DNA of 64,000 bases, taken from the NCBI GenBank assembly GCA_025602905.1, contig JAHLKI010000004.1:1116001-1180000 (forward strand), given 5' to 3'. Source of the stretch: Phlyctochytrium arcticum (taxonomy: Eukaryota > Chytridiomycota > Chytridiomycetes > Chytridiales > Chytridiaceae). This document shows, in pieces, positions 42,961 to 54,738 of the stretch (positions are counted from its first letter, which is position 1; each line of letters opens with the position of its first letter). Below the pieces are notes generated by a model. That model had not been told where the DNA came from. It did not search any database and saw only the letters and a program-made list of their open reading frames with translations. Made by a program: the position numbers and the translations under genes.

Positions 42961-43050
42961 TGTGATAGTGCATAGCATAGATATTATAACCGAATTTTAG
43001 TATATACTAAAATTCGGTATAATAACTACTGTATGCTATGCACTATCACA
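42961..43050. repeat. Perfect two-tier 90-bp palindrome
   Basis: Outer 19-bp arms (TGTGATAGTGCATAGCATA at 42961-42979, complement at 43032-43050) enclose a perfect 30-bp palindrome at 42989-43018 centred on TATATA. It directly abuts the truncated hAT copy. Could be a tiny MITE; no target duplication is seen. Confidence 0.8.
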
Positions 43051-44950
43051 CAGAACACTCGAGCGATCACAGCATCATAGTTCCCATCACCCATTACCAA
43101 GCCTGCGCACATATGTCTTCACGAACCTATTCAGAGCTGGACGACAATTACGACAGTCAAGAAGGCCCATCCAATGCTGCACAAAGTCGTCGCCTGGACC
43201 TTGATGAGCAGAGCGAGCGCAACTCCGAAATTGCACCCGAAGACAGCATGAGCGAGATCTCCGCCGTCACTGTTACTAGCCAGAAAAGACAACGGAGCTG
43301 GGTATGGAGCCACTTCAAATCCACCGAGGAAAAGTATATGGCAAGATGCTATATCCAAGTCAAGAAGTGGGATCCCACCACCAAAGAGTATCGGATGCAA
43401 GATTGCGGCTATACTGCCACCCACCATCCAAGACACGGACTGAGCAACTTGTCCCGGCACATGGAGGACAAACACAACATTGACAAAAATGGGCCCATCC
43501 AAACAGCCAATGGTCAGAGACAACTGAATTTTGGCTTGGGCGGTGCGGTCAAACTAAAGGTAATTTTTCCCAAAGCAAAACGTTCATCCACCAACAAATA
43601 CTTATATTGTATTTCTCATTAGGAAAACGTCAACCTTGAAGGGCTGCGCAAAAGCATTATCCTATTTGTTGCCAACTGCGATCTGGCATTCCCTCTCCCC
43701 AACCGCCAATCTTTCCGCCAAATACTCGAATTCTACAATGAAGAAACCAGAAATGTGGGACTGGGAAGAACCTCAATCAGCGACTCTCTCAACAAGATTC
43801 ATATCAAGTACTGTATCAGCGCCATGTCGCCACCATCCTGAACAGCGCCGATACCCAAGTCCTACACATTTCAACTGATTGTTGGGCATCCAAGTCAAAA
43901 GACAATTACATGGGCTTGGCCGCTCAATATGTTGACAAGAACTTCAAGATGCAGACAGTCTTTTTGGGACTCAAAACCATCGACAAAATTGGTAGGTATC
44001 TGCTCTCTCAAACAATCAGAAAAGATATTCAACTAATATTGACAAAAGGCAGGCACACAGGAGAAAACCTCGCTCCCATTTACTTTTCTGTCATGCAGGA
44101 GTATGGCATCCTTGGCAAACATGGCACCATCACCACCGACAACGGCTCTAACAACCCAACCATGGTGCGCAACGTGGCAACTCAGCACCTCCCAGACTTT
44201 GACGACATGCAGCACCATATCCGCTGCTTCGCCCACGTTCTCAACCTGGCAGCAAAGGATGCCATCAAGCAGTTCGGGGGTGACTTCGATACAGAAGAAG
44301 TTGCAGGTGATGAGGCACCACGCGAGAACCCAATGGACTTGGGAACAATCCTACAACCACGAGACATCGGGCAAGGACGAACCGGGGCCAAGACCATCAA
44401 CAAGCGCATCCACAGTCTCGTCATCGCAGTCCGGGGTCCAACCAAAGAGTATTGGGACCAGTTCCGTAAATTCATCGAATGTTATCAGCCGGAAGCTCAC
44501 ACCCACAATCTGGTGCTGGATGTTCAGACCCAATGGAACCCCACATTCTTGATGTTCGAAAGAGTGCTTTTCTTTAAGTAAGTTATGACTCTTCTCCAAT
44601 GATTGGCGGTGCAGGGGCTGATTCTTCTTGTTCCTACTCTAGAAAAACCCTCAAGAAATTGGCCACCGACGACGATACCAAAGAGCTCTTCTCTGCGTTC
44701 GAGCTTACCGAACCTGAGCCTAGCCAAATTTCTCAAGCCTCTCCACGCGCTGACCGAGGAGGTTTATGTTGCGAAAGGGGCCACGTCCAATCTGGTAATC
44801 ACCATTTTCCTACAACTTGTGAAGCATCTAAATGAGGTGAGTTTGAGTGTGTTTGAGAGTCCGGGGCTCCTACGGTTGGTACTAACTCCATCAATGCCCC
44901 AGCTACAATTGAACATCGACTACCAAGACCTCCAGCCATCCACCATACAG
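43051..44950 (+). mobile_element. hAT transposon copy 1, truncated at both ends
   Basis: Nearly identical to the inverted hAT copy 2 (45889-49772), from the BED finger to the middle of the transposase. The left end begins at CAGAACACTCGAGCG against the 90-bp palindrome; the right end stops at CCATCCACCATA against a truncated copia LTR. Neither TIR is present. Confidence 0.75.
43113..44950 (+). pseudogene. hAT transposase, copy 1, truncated
   Basis: Exons: 43113-43559, 43623-43991, 44049-44577, 44643 onward; introns of 63, 57 and 65 nt with GT-AG borders, deduced by comparison with copy 2. BED-type zinc finger (CYIQVKKW...DCGY...LSRHMEDKH), then TDCWASKSKD and TTDNGSNNPTMV (catalytic Asp region). 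A 5-bp insertion near 43813 shifts exon 2 relative to copy 2. The C-terminal dimerisation domain is lost to the copia junction. Confidence 0.7.
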
Positions 44951-45056
44951 TATGTGTGCAGCTAGCTGAGGGCGTTTGCCTGTTTCAGACATATTACGGA
45001 GTGACGGTCAATCTAACCGGAGGAGGATTCAATGTGGTTGCAGTGTTTCCTTAACA
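44951..45056 (-). repeat. Copia 3' LTR, truncated
   Basis: Matches 53407-53513 closely (shared GACGGTCAATCTAACCGGAG and TGGTTGCAGTGTTTCC). Sense start TGTTAAGG. Preceded in sense by the polypurine tract GTGAGGGGGTG (45057-45067). Confidence 0.8.
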
Positions 45057-45127
45057 CACCCCCTCACTGCGATCATCGGGATCATCGTCAGTGGGAGAAG
45101 ATGGAGTTTCATCTTGGTCGACAATTG

Positions 45128-45345
45128 GTCAGGGACGTTTGGCGCTTGGAGCATTGATGTTTGCTGAGTTTCGATTGTGGATATAGCTATGCTCTTCGAC
45201 AGTCAGTCAGGGACGTTTGGCGCTTGTAGCGTTGACGTTTGCTGTAGCCGGGTATGCTCCATTGATCAGTCAGGGACGTTTTATTGCCTTAGCTCAACGT
45301 TTGCTGTCTCAGGATATGTTCAAGTCAAGCTGTCAGGGACGGGAC
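45128..45345. repeat. Degenerate minisatellite in copia 3' region
   Basis: A unit like GTCAGGGACGTTTGGCGCTT followed by AGC.TTGACGTTTGCTG is repeated three to four times with decay, between the pol stop (45520) and the LTR. Confidence 0.6.
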
Positions 45346-45519
45346 AATGTTACTGTTTGCAGTCGACAGGTTTGAAGAACGCAGGAACGTTTGAGCCTAT
45401 GGCCAGGAACGTTTACTCCTCGGGGAGATGTGAAAGACTTGTTTTGATGTGAAGAATGATAATTGATAATTGATGAATGTAGGATACAGAATTTGAAGTT
45501 TGCAAACTGTTACCCTTTG

Positions 45520-45888
45520 CTAATTGTTAATGTCTTCATCTCTAATGTACAGCCCGAGTTTTTCTCTTAGTTTTTGGAACTGAGGTCTCGGAAGTGCTTT
45601 GGTCAACAGGTCAGCGATATTTTCTTTTGTTGGAATATGCTCAATTGATAACCGCTTCCTTTCTAGAGCTTCTTGGATGAAATGGTGTCGAACATCGATG
45701 TGCTTGGTCCGATCGTGGCTGACAGGATTCCGAGCAAGTTTCTCTGCGGGTTCGTTGTTAATCCAGATTTTGAAAGATTTTTCATTCGCATCTGTTAGCA
45801 AGCCAAGTTCGTTGAGCAGATTTCGGTACCAGATCACTTCCTTTGTAGCCTGAGCAACAGCCATATGTTCAGCTTTGGTTGAGGATAG
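45520..45888 (-). pseudogene. Copia pol, C-terminal RNase H part
   Basis: Reads SSTKAEHMAVAQATKEVIWY, then NEPAEKLARNPVSHDRTKHI and a final ADLLTKALPRPQFQKLREKL, the standard end of copia RNase H. It continues the frame that ends at 49782 on the far side of hAT copy 2. Confidence 0.85.
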
Positions 45889-46156
45889 TAGACCTGCCAC
45901 CTGTTCTATGACCCGTCCATAAATTACCCATTACCCATTGATATGGACGGGTAATGGACTGGTAATGGACAGCCGGCGCTGACCCATGGGTTGTCCATAT
46001 TTTACCCGTTAGGGTTGCTAAGCCTCACCCGGGGCTTTCCGCATTGATCCGGGATGCTCCGGGACTGATTTCTCTGAACAACTTTGATGTGTTAAAACTA
46101 GAACAAGAAGTAGGGATATATGGCTGCAAACTAAACAATGCTAAGCTAATGCTGAA

Positions 46157-48564
46157 CTACAGACTATAGTACATGTTGCCGAAAACCCGATACCATTCTT
46201 TCACCAAGAGGAGTATGTCGACAGTGTCCACACCCAAAGATTGCCAGTCCCAGCGCAAGATACGCCGGCCCTTCGAAAACGCCCGCTCTGTTTCAACGCT
46301 AGTTGCGGGAATCCCCAGATAGTATTGTGCCATTGCTGCCAGGGAAGGATATGTTGACTGGTTGGCGGCCCAGAAAGTCAATGGGTCTTGCTTTGTGTTG
46401 CTCCTGGGGGCGGCCAAGTAGCTCGTGATCTCTTCTCGTAGACCGGTTAAGGAGGGATTGTCATGGTCGTCAAACAGGGTAAAGCCCATGGCATCTGGGT
46501 TGGAGGGGGCGGTGGGAGTGGTATGCTTGTGCTTGTCAAACTTGGAAGCCAGGTTCTCAAAATCATATCGCATTGTTGCAACCGTCAGGTGATGGTCCAT
46601 CAATTGCTGCTCATGTTTCTCGAAGAAGAAGAGCTTACGGCGGGGGTCGAGGATGGTAGCTGCTATCAAGGGACGTTGCTTGATGGATATGGCCAAGTAT
46701 TTTCGGAGCTTGTTGATCATTGCTATGGTGGATGGCTGGAGGTCTTGGTAGTCGATGTTCAATTGTAGCTGGGGCATTGATGGAGTTAGTACCAACCGTA
46801 TGATCCCAGGACTCTCAAACACACTCAAACTCACCTCATTTAGTCACAAGTTGTAGGAAAATGGTGATTACCAGATTGGACGTGGCCCCTTTTGCAACAC
46901 AAACCTCCTCGGTCAGCGCGTGGAGAGGCTTGAGAAATTTGGCTAGCTGCTCCGGTTGGGCCCACTCAGGTTTGGTAAGCTCGAACTCAGAGAAGAGCTC
47001 TTTGGTATCGTCGTTGGTGGCCAATTTCTTGAGGGTTTTTCTAGATTACAAACAAGAAGAATCAGCCCCTGCACCGCCAATCATTGGAGAAGAGTCATAA
47101 CTTACTTACAGAAAAGCACTCTTTCGAACATCAAGAATGTGGGGTTCCATTGGGTCCCAACATCCAGCACCAGATTGTGTGTGTGAGCTTCCGGCTGATA
47201 ACATTCGATGAATTTACGGAACTGGTCCCAATACTCTTTGGTTGGACCCCGGACTGCGATGACGAGACTGTGGATGCGCTTGTTGATGGTCTTGGCCCCG
47301 GTTCGTCCTTGCCCGATGTCTCGTGGTTGTAGGATCGTTCCCAAGTCCATTGGGTTCTCGCGTGGTGCCTCATCACCTGCAACTTCTTCTGGATCGAAGT
47401 CACCCCCGAACTGCTTGATGGCATCCTTTGCTGCCAGGTTGAGAACGTGGGCGAAGCAGCGGATATGGTGCTGCATGTCGTCAAAGTCTGGGAGGTGCTG
47501 AGTTGCCACGTTGCGCACCATGGTTGGGTTGTTAGAGCCGTTGTCGGTGGTGATGGTGCCATGTTTGCCAAGGATGCCATACTCCTGCATGACAGAAAAG
47601 TAAATGGGAGCAAGGTTTTCTCCTGTGTGCCTGCCTTTTGTCAATATTAGTTGAATATCTTTTCTGATTGTTTGAGAGAGCAGATACCTACCAATTTTGT
47701 GATGGTTTTGAGTCCCAATAACACTGTCTGCATCTTGAAGTTCTTGTCAACATATTGAGCGGCCAAGCCCATATAATGGTCTTTCGACTTGGATGCCCAA
47801 CAATCAGTTGAAATGTGTAGGACTTGGGTATCGGCGCTGTTGAGGATGGTGGCGACATGGCGCTGATACTTGATATGAATCTTGTTGAAAGAGTCGCTGA
47901 TTGAGGTTCTTCCCAGTACCACATTTCTGGTTTCTTCATTGTAGAATTCGAGTATTTGGCGGAAAGATTGGCGGTTGGGGAGAGAGAATGCCAGATCGCA
48001 GTCGGCAACAAATAGGATAATGCGTTTGCGCAGCCCTTCAAGGTTGACGTTTTCCTAATGAGAAATGCAATATAAGTATTTATTGGTGGATGAATGCTTT
48101 GCTTTGAGAAAAATTACCTTTAGTTTGACCGCACCGCCCGAGCCGAAATTCAGTTGTCTCTGACCATTGGCTGTTTGGATGGGCCCATTTTTGTCAATGT
48201 TGTGTTTGTCCTCTATGTGCCGGGACAAGTTGCTCAGTCCGTGTCTTGGATGGTGGGTGGCAGTATAGCCGCAATCTTGCATCCGATACTCTTTGGTGGT
48301 GGGATCCCACTTCTTGACTTGGATATAGCATCTTGCCATATACTTTTCCTCGGTAGATTTGAAGTGGCTCCATACCCAGCTCCGTTGTCTTTTCTGGCTA
48401 GTAACAGTGACGGCGGAGATCTCGCTCATGCTGTCTTCGGGTGCAATTTCGGAGTTGCGCTCGCTCTGCTCATCAAGGTCCAGGCGACGACGTTGTGCAG
48501 CATTGGATGGGCCTTCTTGACTGTCGTAATTGTCGTCCATCTCTGAATAGGTTCGTGAAGACAT
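46157..48564 (-). pseudogene. hAT transposase, copy 2, one 5-bp deletion
   Basis: Exon 1 48564-48118 (start MSSRTYSEMDDNY), intron to about 48056, further exons with the same GT-AG introns as copy 1. BED finger, TDCWASKSKDHY, TTDNGSNNP, and the C-terminal dimerisation domain (MAQYYLGIPATSVETERAFS). Relative to copy 1, five bases are missing near 46842, giving a premature stop after FLQLVTK. Otherwise complete. It may be mobilised in trans. Confidence 0.75.
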
Positions 48565-49180
48565 ATGTGCGCAGGCTTGGTAATGGGTGATGGGAACTAT
48601 GATGCTGTGATCGCTCGAGTGTTCTGGGGGATCCCAAGGACCTCTCCTTTTATATTTTAGATCTTCGACTCTCTGTTCAGCCAATTTTTTCTCAGGCTGT
48701 GATGTATTTTTAATGGCTGGATCTGCTGAGAAAACACCCCAGCCAGGATTTAGCCTGCCTCGTTTTTATTTTTATTGTTAGCATATTGTACGATTTTTCA
48801 ATTGCAAATTTGGATCAAGTCGAGGTTTTGGGGAAAATTCCCACAGAATGCAACAGCATGACTGGTGTTGTTTCAACAGTTGTGACTGCTGTCAGCCCTG
48901 TCCGCTTGTCATTGTCAGCCAGCCAGAGTGTCAGCCGCGTCAGCCTGAACTTTCAAGTCGATCTCAAGTTCTCAACACAAGATCAGGTTTGCATTCAGTT
49001 TTGCCACCTAACCAATAGTCACTACAGACCGTCAAGCGTCAAAAATTTCATAATTCTAATGGCAAATATCGATGCATTCAATCATATTTTGGAAAGGTGT
49101 ATCATGGGGGATTTGTCGCCGTTTCTGTGTTAAATTCAGCAGGTGCAAAAAATATACGGCTCGTAGTTGTTGCATCCCGC

Positions 49181-49243
49181 AGGTCGAACTCAGAGGTGCG
49201 GGCATGCCAATGGCCGGCCTCCGTCGTCAAGACCACTAGACTA
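49181..49243 (-). ncRNA. tRNA-like Pol III promoter (A and B box)
   Basis: The minus strand has TAGTCTAGTGG (49243-49233), a perfect A-box consensus, and GTTCGACCT (49188-49180), a near B-box, 43 bases apart. No full cloverleaf could be folded by eye. Possibly the head of a tRNA-derived SINE or a tRNA relic carried inside hAT copy 2. Confidence 0.3.
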
Positions 49244-49781
49244 AAAGACTCATTGACTTTCTTATAACAATTATCTCATACTTCACATATTTTGTGCCCC
49301 TGACATACATGCCCTTGAGCTATATCTGGCATCAAATCCCCATAGTCTTACCTCGAGGTTTTCTCAACCATTTTGATCCCAGCTTCACCGTTCACGAGAA
49401 TCCATTACTTGTAACTTATCATTCCTCCAATGGATTTTGACTCGAAATTCCTCTGCCTTTCATCTTATGACCAAGTGCTTTTGCACGTTTTCCAGCGCAT
49501 TGTTCCGGACTCCAAGTTTTATAAAAGAAGGACCTTCTTGCGTGGCTCTTTTCAACAAGAAACACACTCACTCCAAAGGCACTTCTCACTCACTTGCAGT
49601 GAGATTGGTACTAAAGGCAGACATGCTTTGTTAATCCCAATTTGGTCCAATAAAACCCTTTTTTGGATTAAGACCAAGCCACCTGCATAGCCACATGGGT
49701 AAAAGGACAGGTAACGGGTATGGACTGGGTCAGGCCCCTCAACGCGTCCATTACCCGCGGGTGGCAGGTCTATGAGGATAG

Positions 49782-52397
49782 TGCGATCATAGGTTGTCGT
49801 TGGCTGGACCAAGAAAGACAATTTGCTGATGCTGTTCCATCACCAAAGAAGAACACATATGCTGTCCGAGATCGTCTGGTTGTCGGATCACATGCCCAAT
49901 CGGAATCCGAGTATCTGGTAATGAGTTGCTTGCTGAAATTGCACTTGGAGATTCGCATGACCATTTTGCTTGTTCGTTGCAGATATTGGAAAATTTGTCC
50001 GACTGCTTGCCAGTCTTGTTTAGATGGATTCGCCATCTTTTGAGCAACTATCGATACGGCAAAGGAAATGGCGGGCCTGCTGTTGGTCATCAAGTACATC
50101 AGGGCACCGACTGCTTGTCGGTATGGTTTTTTGGCTGATAGTGGAACCTCTGGTACTTTTGGAATTGTCAATGCCACTGGCTTGTCATGAATTTGTCGAT
50201 GTCTAATCTCTCCAGCGTATTTCTTTATTATCGAGGCCGTGTAACCTTCCTGATCCAAAATGAAGCAGCCATCGCCTTTTGTAACTCGCACTCCGAGCAA
50301 GAATTACACCGGGCCGCTATCCGTCATTTTGAACTCGTTGCATAGTGGTACTTTCACCCCCTCGAGGGCATTGGGGCCCGCGGCAAGCACGATGTCATCG
50401 ACGTACACCGCAATTAGAACAGTAATACGGCCATTCTCGATCAGGTAATATAGGGAAGCATTGGCGTAGGTGACACAGTAACCCAGCGACAAGAGGTGCT
50501 TGTGGAGGCGACGATTCCATTCACGGGGAGCCTGCTTGAGGCCATACAAACACCGAAGCAAATGGCAAAGAGAGTTGGGAGGACCGTGGACACCAGCTGG
50601 GATGGTCATATAGATTTCCTCCTTGAGAAGGCAATTGAGAAACGCGGTGATAACATCCATTTGATGGACTTCAAGACCGAAAGCTAGAGCCAAAGCAAGG
50701 AAGAGAGGGAGATTTTGGCTTTTGATGACAGGCGAAAAGGTGTCATTTTAGTCGATTCCAGCTTCTTGAGTGAAACCGCGTACTACTAACCGAGCTTTCC
50801 AGCAGACCACACGACGATTGGCATCTCGCTATCGTTTGAATACCCAGCGGCAAGAGATAGGCTTCTGATTGACGGAAGAGGCGGGGACATAGTCCCAAGT
50901 GTTGTTTTTGGCGAGGGAGGCCAGCTCCGAGTCAATAGCAGCTTGCCAGAAGGGAGCCTCGGGATTACGGGAATCAATGGCTTCCTCATACGTTCGTGGT
51001 TCAGGAATATCCTCAGGTATGTCGGGAAGATCTTCCAGCACGGAGTGATTATTAACGGTGTTCAACAACCGCGCGGATGCAATTTCGGGATAGGGAAACC
51101 GCACATTGCGAGTGGTCGGACTCACAATCCAGGATGAGAAAACCATCAGAGCCGTGAGGGAAACCCAGAAACCGACCGCGACGGGAACGAGTGGAAAACT
51201 TGTTGGTGCCCTTCACGTCCCCCGTCCAGATATTGACGAAGCAGCCGAAGGTGTGGAAGCAGGAAACATCCGGTTTCTTTCCGGTAAGCGCTTTGTACGG
51301 TGTCATCCTGTTACGCAGAGCTGAGTGGGGCCGAGCATTGTAGAGAACAGTGGCGTAGTGGAGGGCGTAGGACCAATACTTGTGCGGCAGATTGTCGGCA
51401 TGGAACAGGAGACCGCGGACAATCGTGAGAATCGTTCGATTGAATCGCTCGTTCAGACCATTTTGGGAGGATTTGTTGAGATGGGTGGTTTCGTGGCGAA
51501 TGTACAGTTTGAGAAGGGTGTCGGTCAGATCCTTATTGAGAAATTTCTGGTCAGAACGGACCAATTTGATAACACCATTATAGACACCGGACACATTCGC
51601 AATATACCAAAGGAACACCGCGTTGATAATTTCCTTATGACGGCTGGTTTGAGGTTCGGTGTGCGCAAAACGGGTGTGTCGATCAACAATGCTGATTCCA
51701 CAAGTGTAGGGCCCAGGTGTATTTTTCGGTGGGAAAAAGTGATCCATTTGGATGACCTCAAAAGGAGCCGTGGTAATTCGCTCGGCAACACCCAGAGGTA
51801 ATTGCGTCATCTTTGCCTGGGCGCATGTGAAACATGAGGCGGGATCAGCGGGGATTGTGGAAGGATCAATTTTGGGAAAGTTGAGAACGCGGCTGTCCAT
51901 ATCGTGGAAAAGGCGCATACCAGGGTGGCCGAACCGTGAGTGCCATTCATCATAGGAGCGGTGGATAGTCGAAAATGCAACGAGGTTGAACGACGTCGCG
52001 TGGTGGAAAGTTGGAGGGGATAGGTGAAGTTTTGGGCGATAGGAAATCGTCCAAGTATACTGTGAGAGAGGGTTTGCAGTACATCCGTGAAAGCCGGGGA
52101 CTGTTGAAACATGATGGCTTCTTTGTTGGTGAAGAGCGTAACAACACCGTGAGAAGCTAGCTGTCCAACAGAGATACGTCGAGTGGGGATACCAGGCGCC
52201 GCGAGAGCAGGCAAATTGACAACCGAATTCGGCAAAGGAAGGCGCACTATTCCTTGCTGATGGGCGCGAACCCGTTGTCCGTTACTAAGAATGCTTGACT
52301 TAGAAGAAGAATCTGAAACATTGGCCAGATCCTTTCAATTGGGTGTAACGGACGTGGAACCTCCGGTGTCAAGAAGCCATTGGGACTGACTCGAGAG
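49782..52397 (-). pseudogene. Copia pol: protease, integrase, RT, RNase H N-part
   Basis: In order: protease with LLDTGGSTSV (about 52365) and a TGA soon after; GAG-pre-integrase finger (CFTCAQAKM) and integrase core, with Asp in QMDHFF, Asp in LVRSDQKF, Glu in NGLNERFNRT; RT with YGLKQAPREWNRRL and AVYVDDIVLAAG; then ALMYLMTNSRPAISFAVSIV and YSDSDWACDPTTRRS of RNase H. Frame breaks near 51950, 50830 and 50302, and a TAA near 50750. hAT copy 2 interrupts RNase H at 49782. Confidence 0.85.
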
Positions 52398-53286
52398 TCA
52401 GTCAGAGTCCTCATACGAGGTAGCCGCAGCAAGAGGCTCCTGTGCTTCCATCTCGACATGATTGGCAGTGTCAGTGAGACGTCGTTTGATGGATTCAGTC
52501 TCGAAGTGATGAGCAGAAGCACTGGGATATCGGCGTTTTTTGTCGTCTGGCCGAGTGGAGAAACGGGGTGAGGAGGACTGTAAGGCTTGAGCATTTCGTT
52601 GACCTTGTTCTTCGTAGGATTTTTTGGCTTGTTGAAGGATGAAGCATTGGGCGGTACGATGATTGTCCCTATGGCAAATTTCACAGGATTGCTGATTGTG
52701 CAAACGAGATGCTTGTTGAGTGTAAAGGACCTGAAGGTCTTCGGATACAACCTTGGTGGTGGTGCTTCGATTGATTTGGTAAGAGTCCACCCACGTATAC
52801 TTGAGTCGCGCGTAACGTAGTGAGTCGTCCTAACTTTACTTCGTTTACAACAGGAACATGGATGTCGTGCTTTAAACCATTGATGAACAGAACAATCGTG
52901 GTTGAATCAGGGATTGCTTCTTCTTGTTGACGCAGAATTTCATTGAATTCATGCTTGTACTGGGTGATGCTACCGGTTTGCTTCAAACGGAGGATCTTCA
53001 GAAGGGTAGAAGTGTCGGTTCCTTCGGCCGCATACGCTTCTTTCAGGAGGGAAATCAAGTGAGGTGTGGTAGTGGCATCCTCGACCACCTTTGCTGCATG
53101 ACGGTCTAGCTTGTTTTTGAGGAGTTCGATTCTTCCTTCCAGGGGAGCGCCTTTCAACCAGTTCTTGACGCTAACTAACCAGTCTTGTAGGTTTTCGTTG
53201 ACTCCTTCGGCGGTACCCTTCGTATTGAGTCTGTCGATGCCTTTGTATAGTGTGGTAGCAGTAAAATCGGTCATGCTTGAAGACAT
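52398..53286 (-). pseudogene. Copia gag, frameshifted
   Basis: Starts at ATG 53286 or 53274 (MSSSMTDFTATTLYKGID). The retroviral gag-like core includes VSVKNWLKGAPLEGRIELL and LKQTGSITQYKHEFNEIL. Coding shifts frame near 52790, then shows the zinc knuckle CEICHRDNHRTAQC. The end overlaps the start of the protease region. Confidence 0.8.
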
Positions 53287-53328
53287 TGTTCTGATTGTTG
53301 GGTTGGTTGGATGGATGGAAGTTCAATT

Positions 53329-53348
53329 GCTATCAGAGCTTCATAACC
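53329..53348 (-). other. Probable primer-binding site of copia
   Basis: In the sense direction GGTTATGAAGCTCTGATAGC follows the LTR end TTTGACA directly. GGTTATGA-GC resembles the complement of the initiator tRNA-Met anticodon region, which copia elements use as a half-tRNA primer. Confidence 0.45.
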
Positions 53349-53513
53349 TGTCAAAGATTATGGGTGGTTGATTGTATATTGAACAAGTGTAGTGTAAGAG
53401 TACATTTATGTGTGCCGCATAGCTGAGGGCTTTTGCCTGTTTCAGACATATTACGTAGTGACGGTCAATCTAACCGGAGGAGGATCCAATGTGGTTGCAG
53501 TGTTTCCTTAACA
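53349..53513 (-). repeat. Copia 5' LTR
   Basis: 165 bp, sense TGTTAAGG...TTTGACA, so TG...CA ends. Bordered inside by the primer-binding site. 3' LTR fragment at 44951-45056. Confidence 0.75.
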
Positions 53514-53535
53514 GAAATGGCTCTACCGTATAACT

Positions 53536-54738
53536 ATGGCAAGCATCTCAAAGACGCGTGAACCCGATCTTTCCCTCAAGATTACATCCTTGGCTCATCC
53601 GGGACTGGACAAAAGATTCTCTGGAAAGGAGTTTGTTCAATACCATGGATCATTAGTCGGCAAAGATTTCCGTGCCTTTGCTCAAGTTGCCATCTTTGCC
53701 TTCGACGGATTCGTTGATCAGAAGTGGATGGAGGCATGGCGAGCCGCGGCCGTACTAGTGCAGATGTGCTGGGTCGGCACCATCGACTCACTTGAGCATT
53801 ACGAAGAGGATTTGAGGACCGCCATCGACACCATGCTTGTCAAGGCATAGGCGGCCAATAGCGACGTGTTTGCAAAAAAGAAGTTCCACATTCTTGTACA
53901 CTTGCTGGATGATATTCGACGGTTTGGACCTGGGCTGTTGAACATTGTGGAAAAGTTTGATGCTTCCAACAAGATCATGCGAATGCCGGTCATCTATACC
54001 AACCGTGCGGCTCCAGGACGCAATGCCGCAGAGAGGTTTGCCAAATTCCAAGCACTTCGACATGTTTTCAGTGGTGGATTCTGGAAGAACAAACAAGATA
54101 CCTATGAGCGTGCGAGTAGAAAACTTGAGGACCTGATGAGGGATGATACCGTACGTGAGATTTTGGGTATGTCGGACTATGCTGAATTCTGGTATTTGCA
54201 TGATTGCACACCATCGCCAGGTTTGAAGAAGGATGACACGAACGAAGAAGAACGTGTACTGAAAGTGTCTAGTCAAGATGGCAAACGACCAATCCCGTAC
54301 AGTAGCACTCTTTCGGCAGCTTATCAATCAACATCCATATCAATGTGCACGCGCTGGCGTTGGATGAAGTTTTCCAACGAAAAGCGATTTGGACCTGGTG
54401 ATCTTGTTGGACTGACAGCGGGGCGCGTCGGACAATTGAAGGAGATTTTGAGCAGCGAGTCTGGACGCGTCTTTTGCCTCATCAATCTTTTTGAGCATTG
54501 GGATGAAAGGTTCCATGGATGTCCCATCATTATCAGGACCCATCGCCATGAATTGATCTCGGCCCAAGACCTTGAGAGTGCAGTAAACGTGCAACACCAT
54601 TGCGTCTTTGCAGGGTGCGGTCCCCAACATCATTTGCGCATTATCCAAGAATGGCAGGTCACTGAGCAAGACCATACGGTCTGCGGACAATTGATGGGAC
54701 AATTGATGTTGAGTTTTCTTAGCATTGCATCTGTCTAG
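53536..54738 (+). pseudogene. KDZ-transposon-type protein, C-terminal part, one stop
   Basis: The frame after TAG 53848-53850 reads KKKFHILVHLLDDIRRFGPG and later NRAAPGRNAAERFAKFQALR, HVFSGGFWKN. This matches the C-terminal region of proteins linked to Kyakuja-Dileera-Zisupton transposons that abound in basidiomycetes. It ends with a short Cys/His patch (VQHHCVFAGC). The N-terminal catalytic part is absent; the copia 5' LTR lies 22 bp upstream and may have cut it off. It is the best host clue in the window. Confidence 0.6.

Larger units (their letters stand above)
45889..49772 (-). mobile_element. hAT transposon copy 2, full length, inside copia
   Basis: TIR TAGACCTGCCACC at 45889 and its complement ending at 49772. 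Target duplication TGAGGATAG at 45880-45888 and 49773-49781 (8 or 9 bp, because one base is ambiguous). Removing it restores the copia RNase H frame. Length 3884 bp. Confidence 0.9.
44951..53513 (-). mobile_element. Ty1/copia retrotransposon, interrupted by hAT copy 2
   Basis: 5' LTR 53349-53513, 3' LTR fragment 44951-45056, polypurine tract just inside the 3' LTR, and gag-PR-INT-RT-RNase H in copia order on the minus strand. Without the hAT insertion the element is about 4.7 kb, normal for copia. Several frameshifts and stops make it defective. The 3' LTR lacks its last ~58 bp where it meets hAT copy 1. Confidence 0.85.

Noticed and set aside
48154..48546. 130-codon ORF present in both hAT copies
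   Set aside because: Antisense shadow of the BED-finger exon; conserved only because the copies are near-identical.
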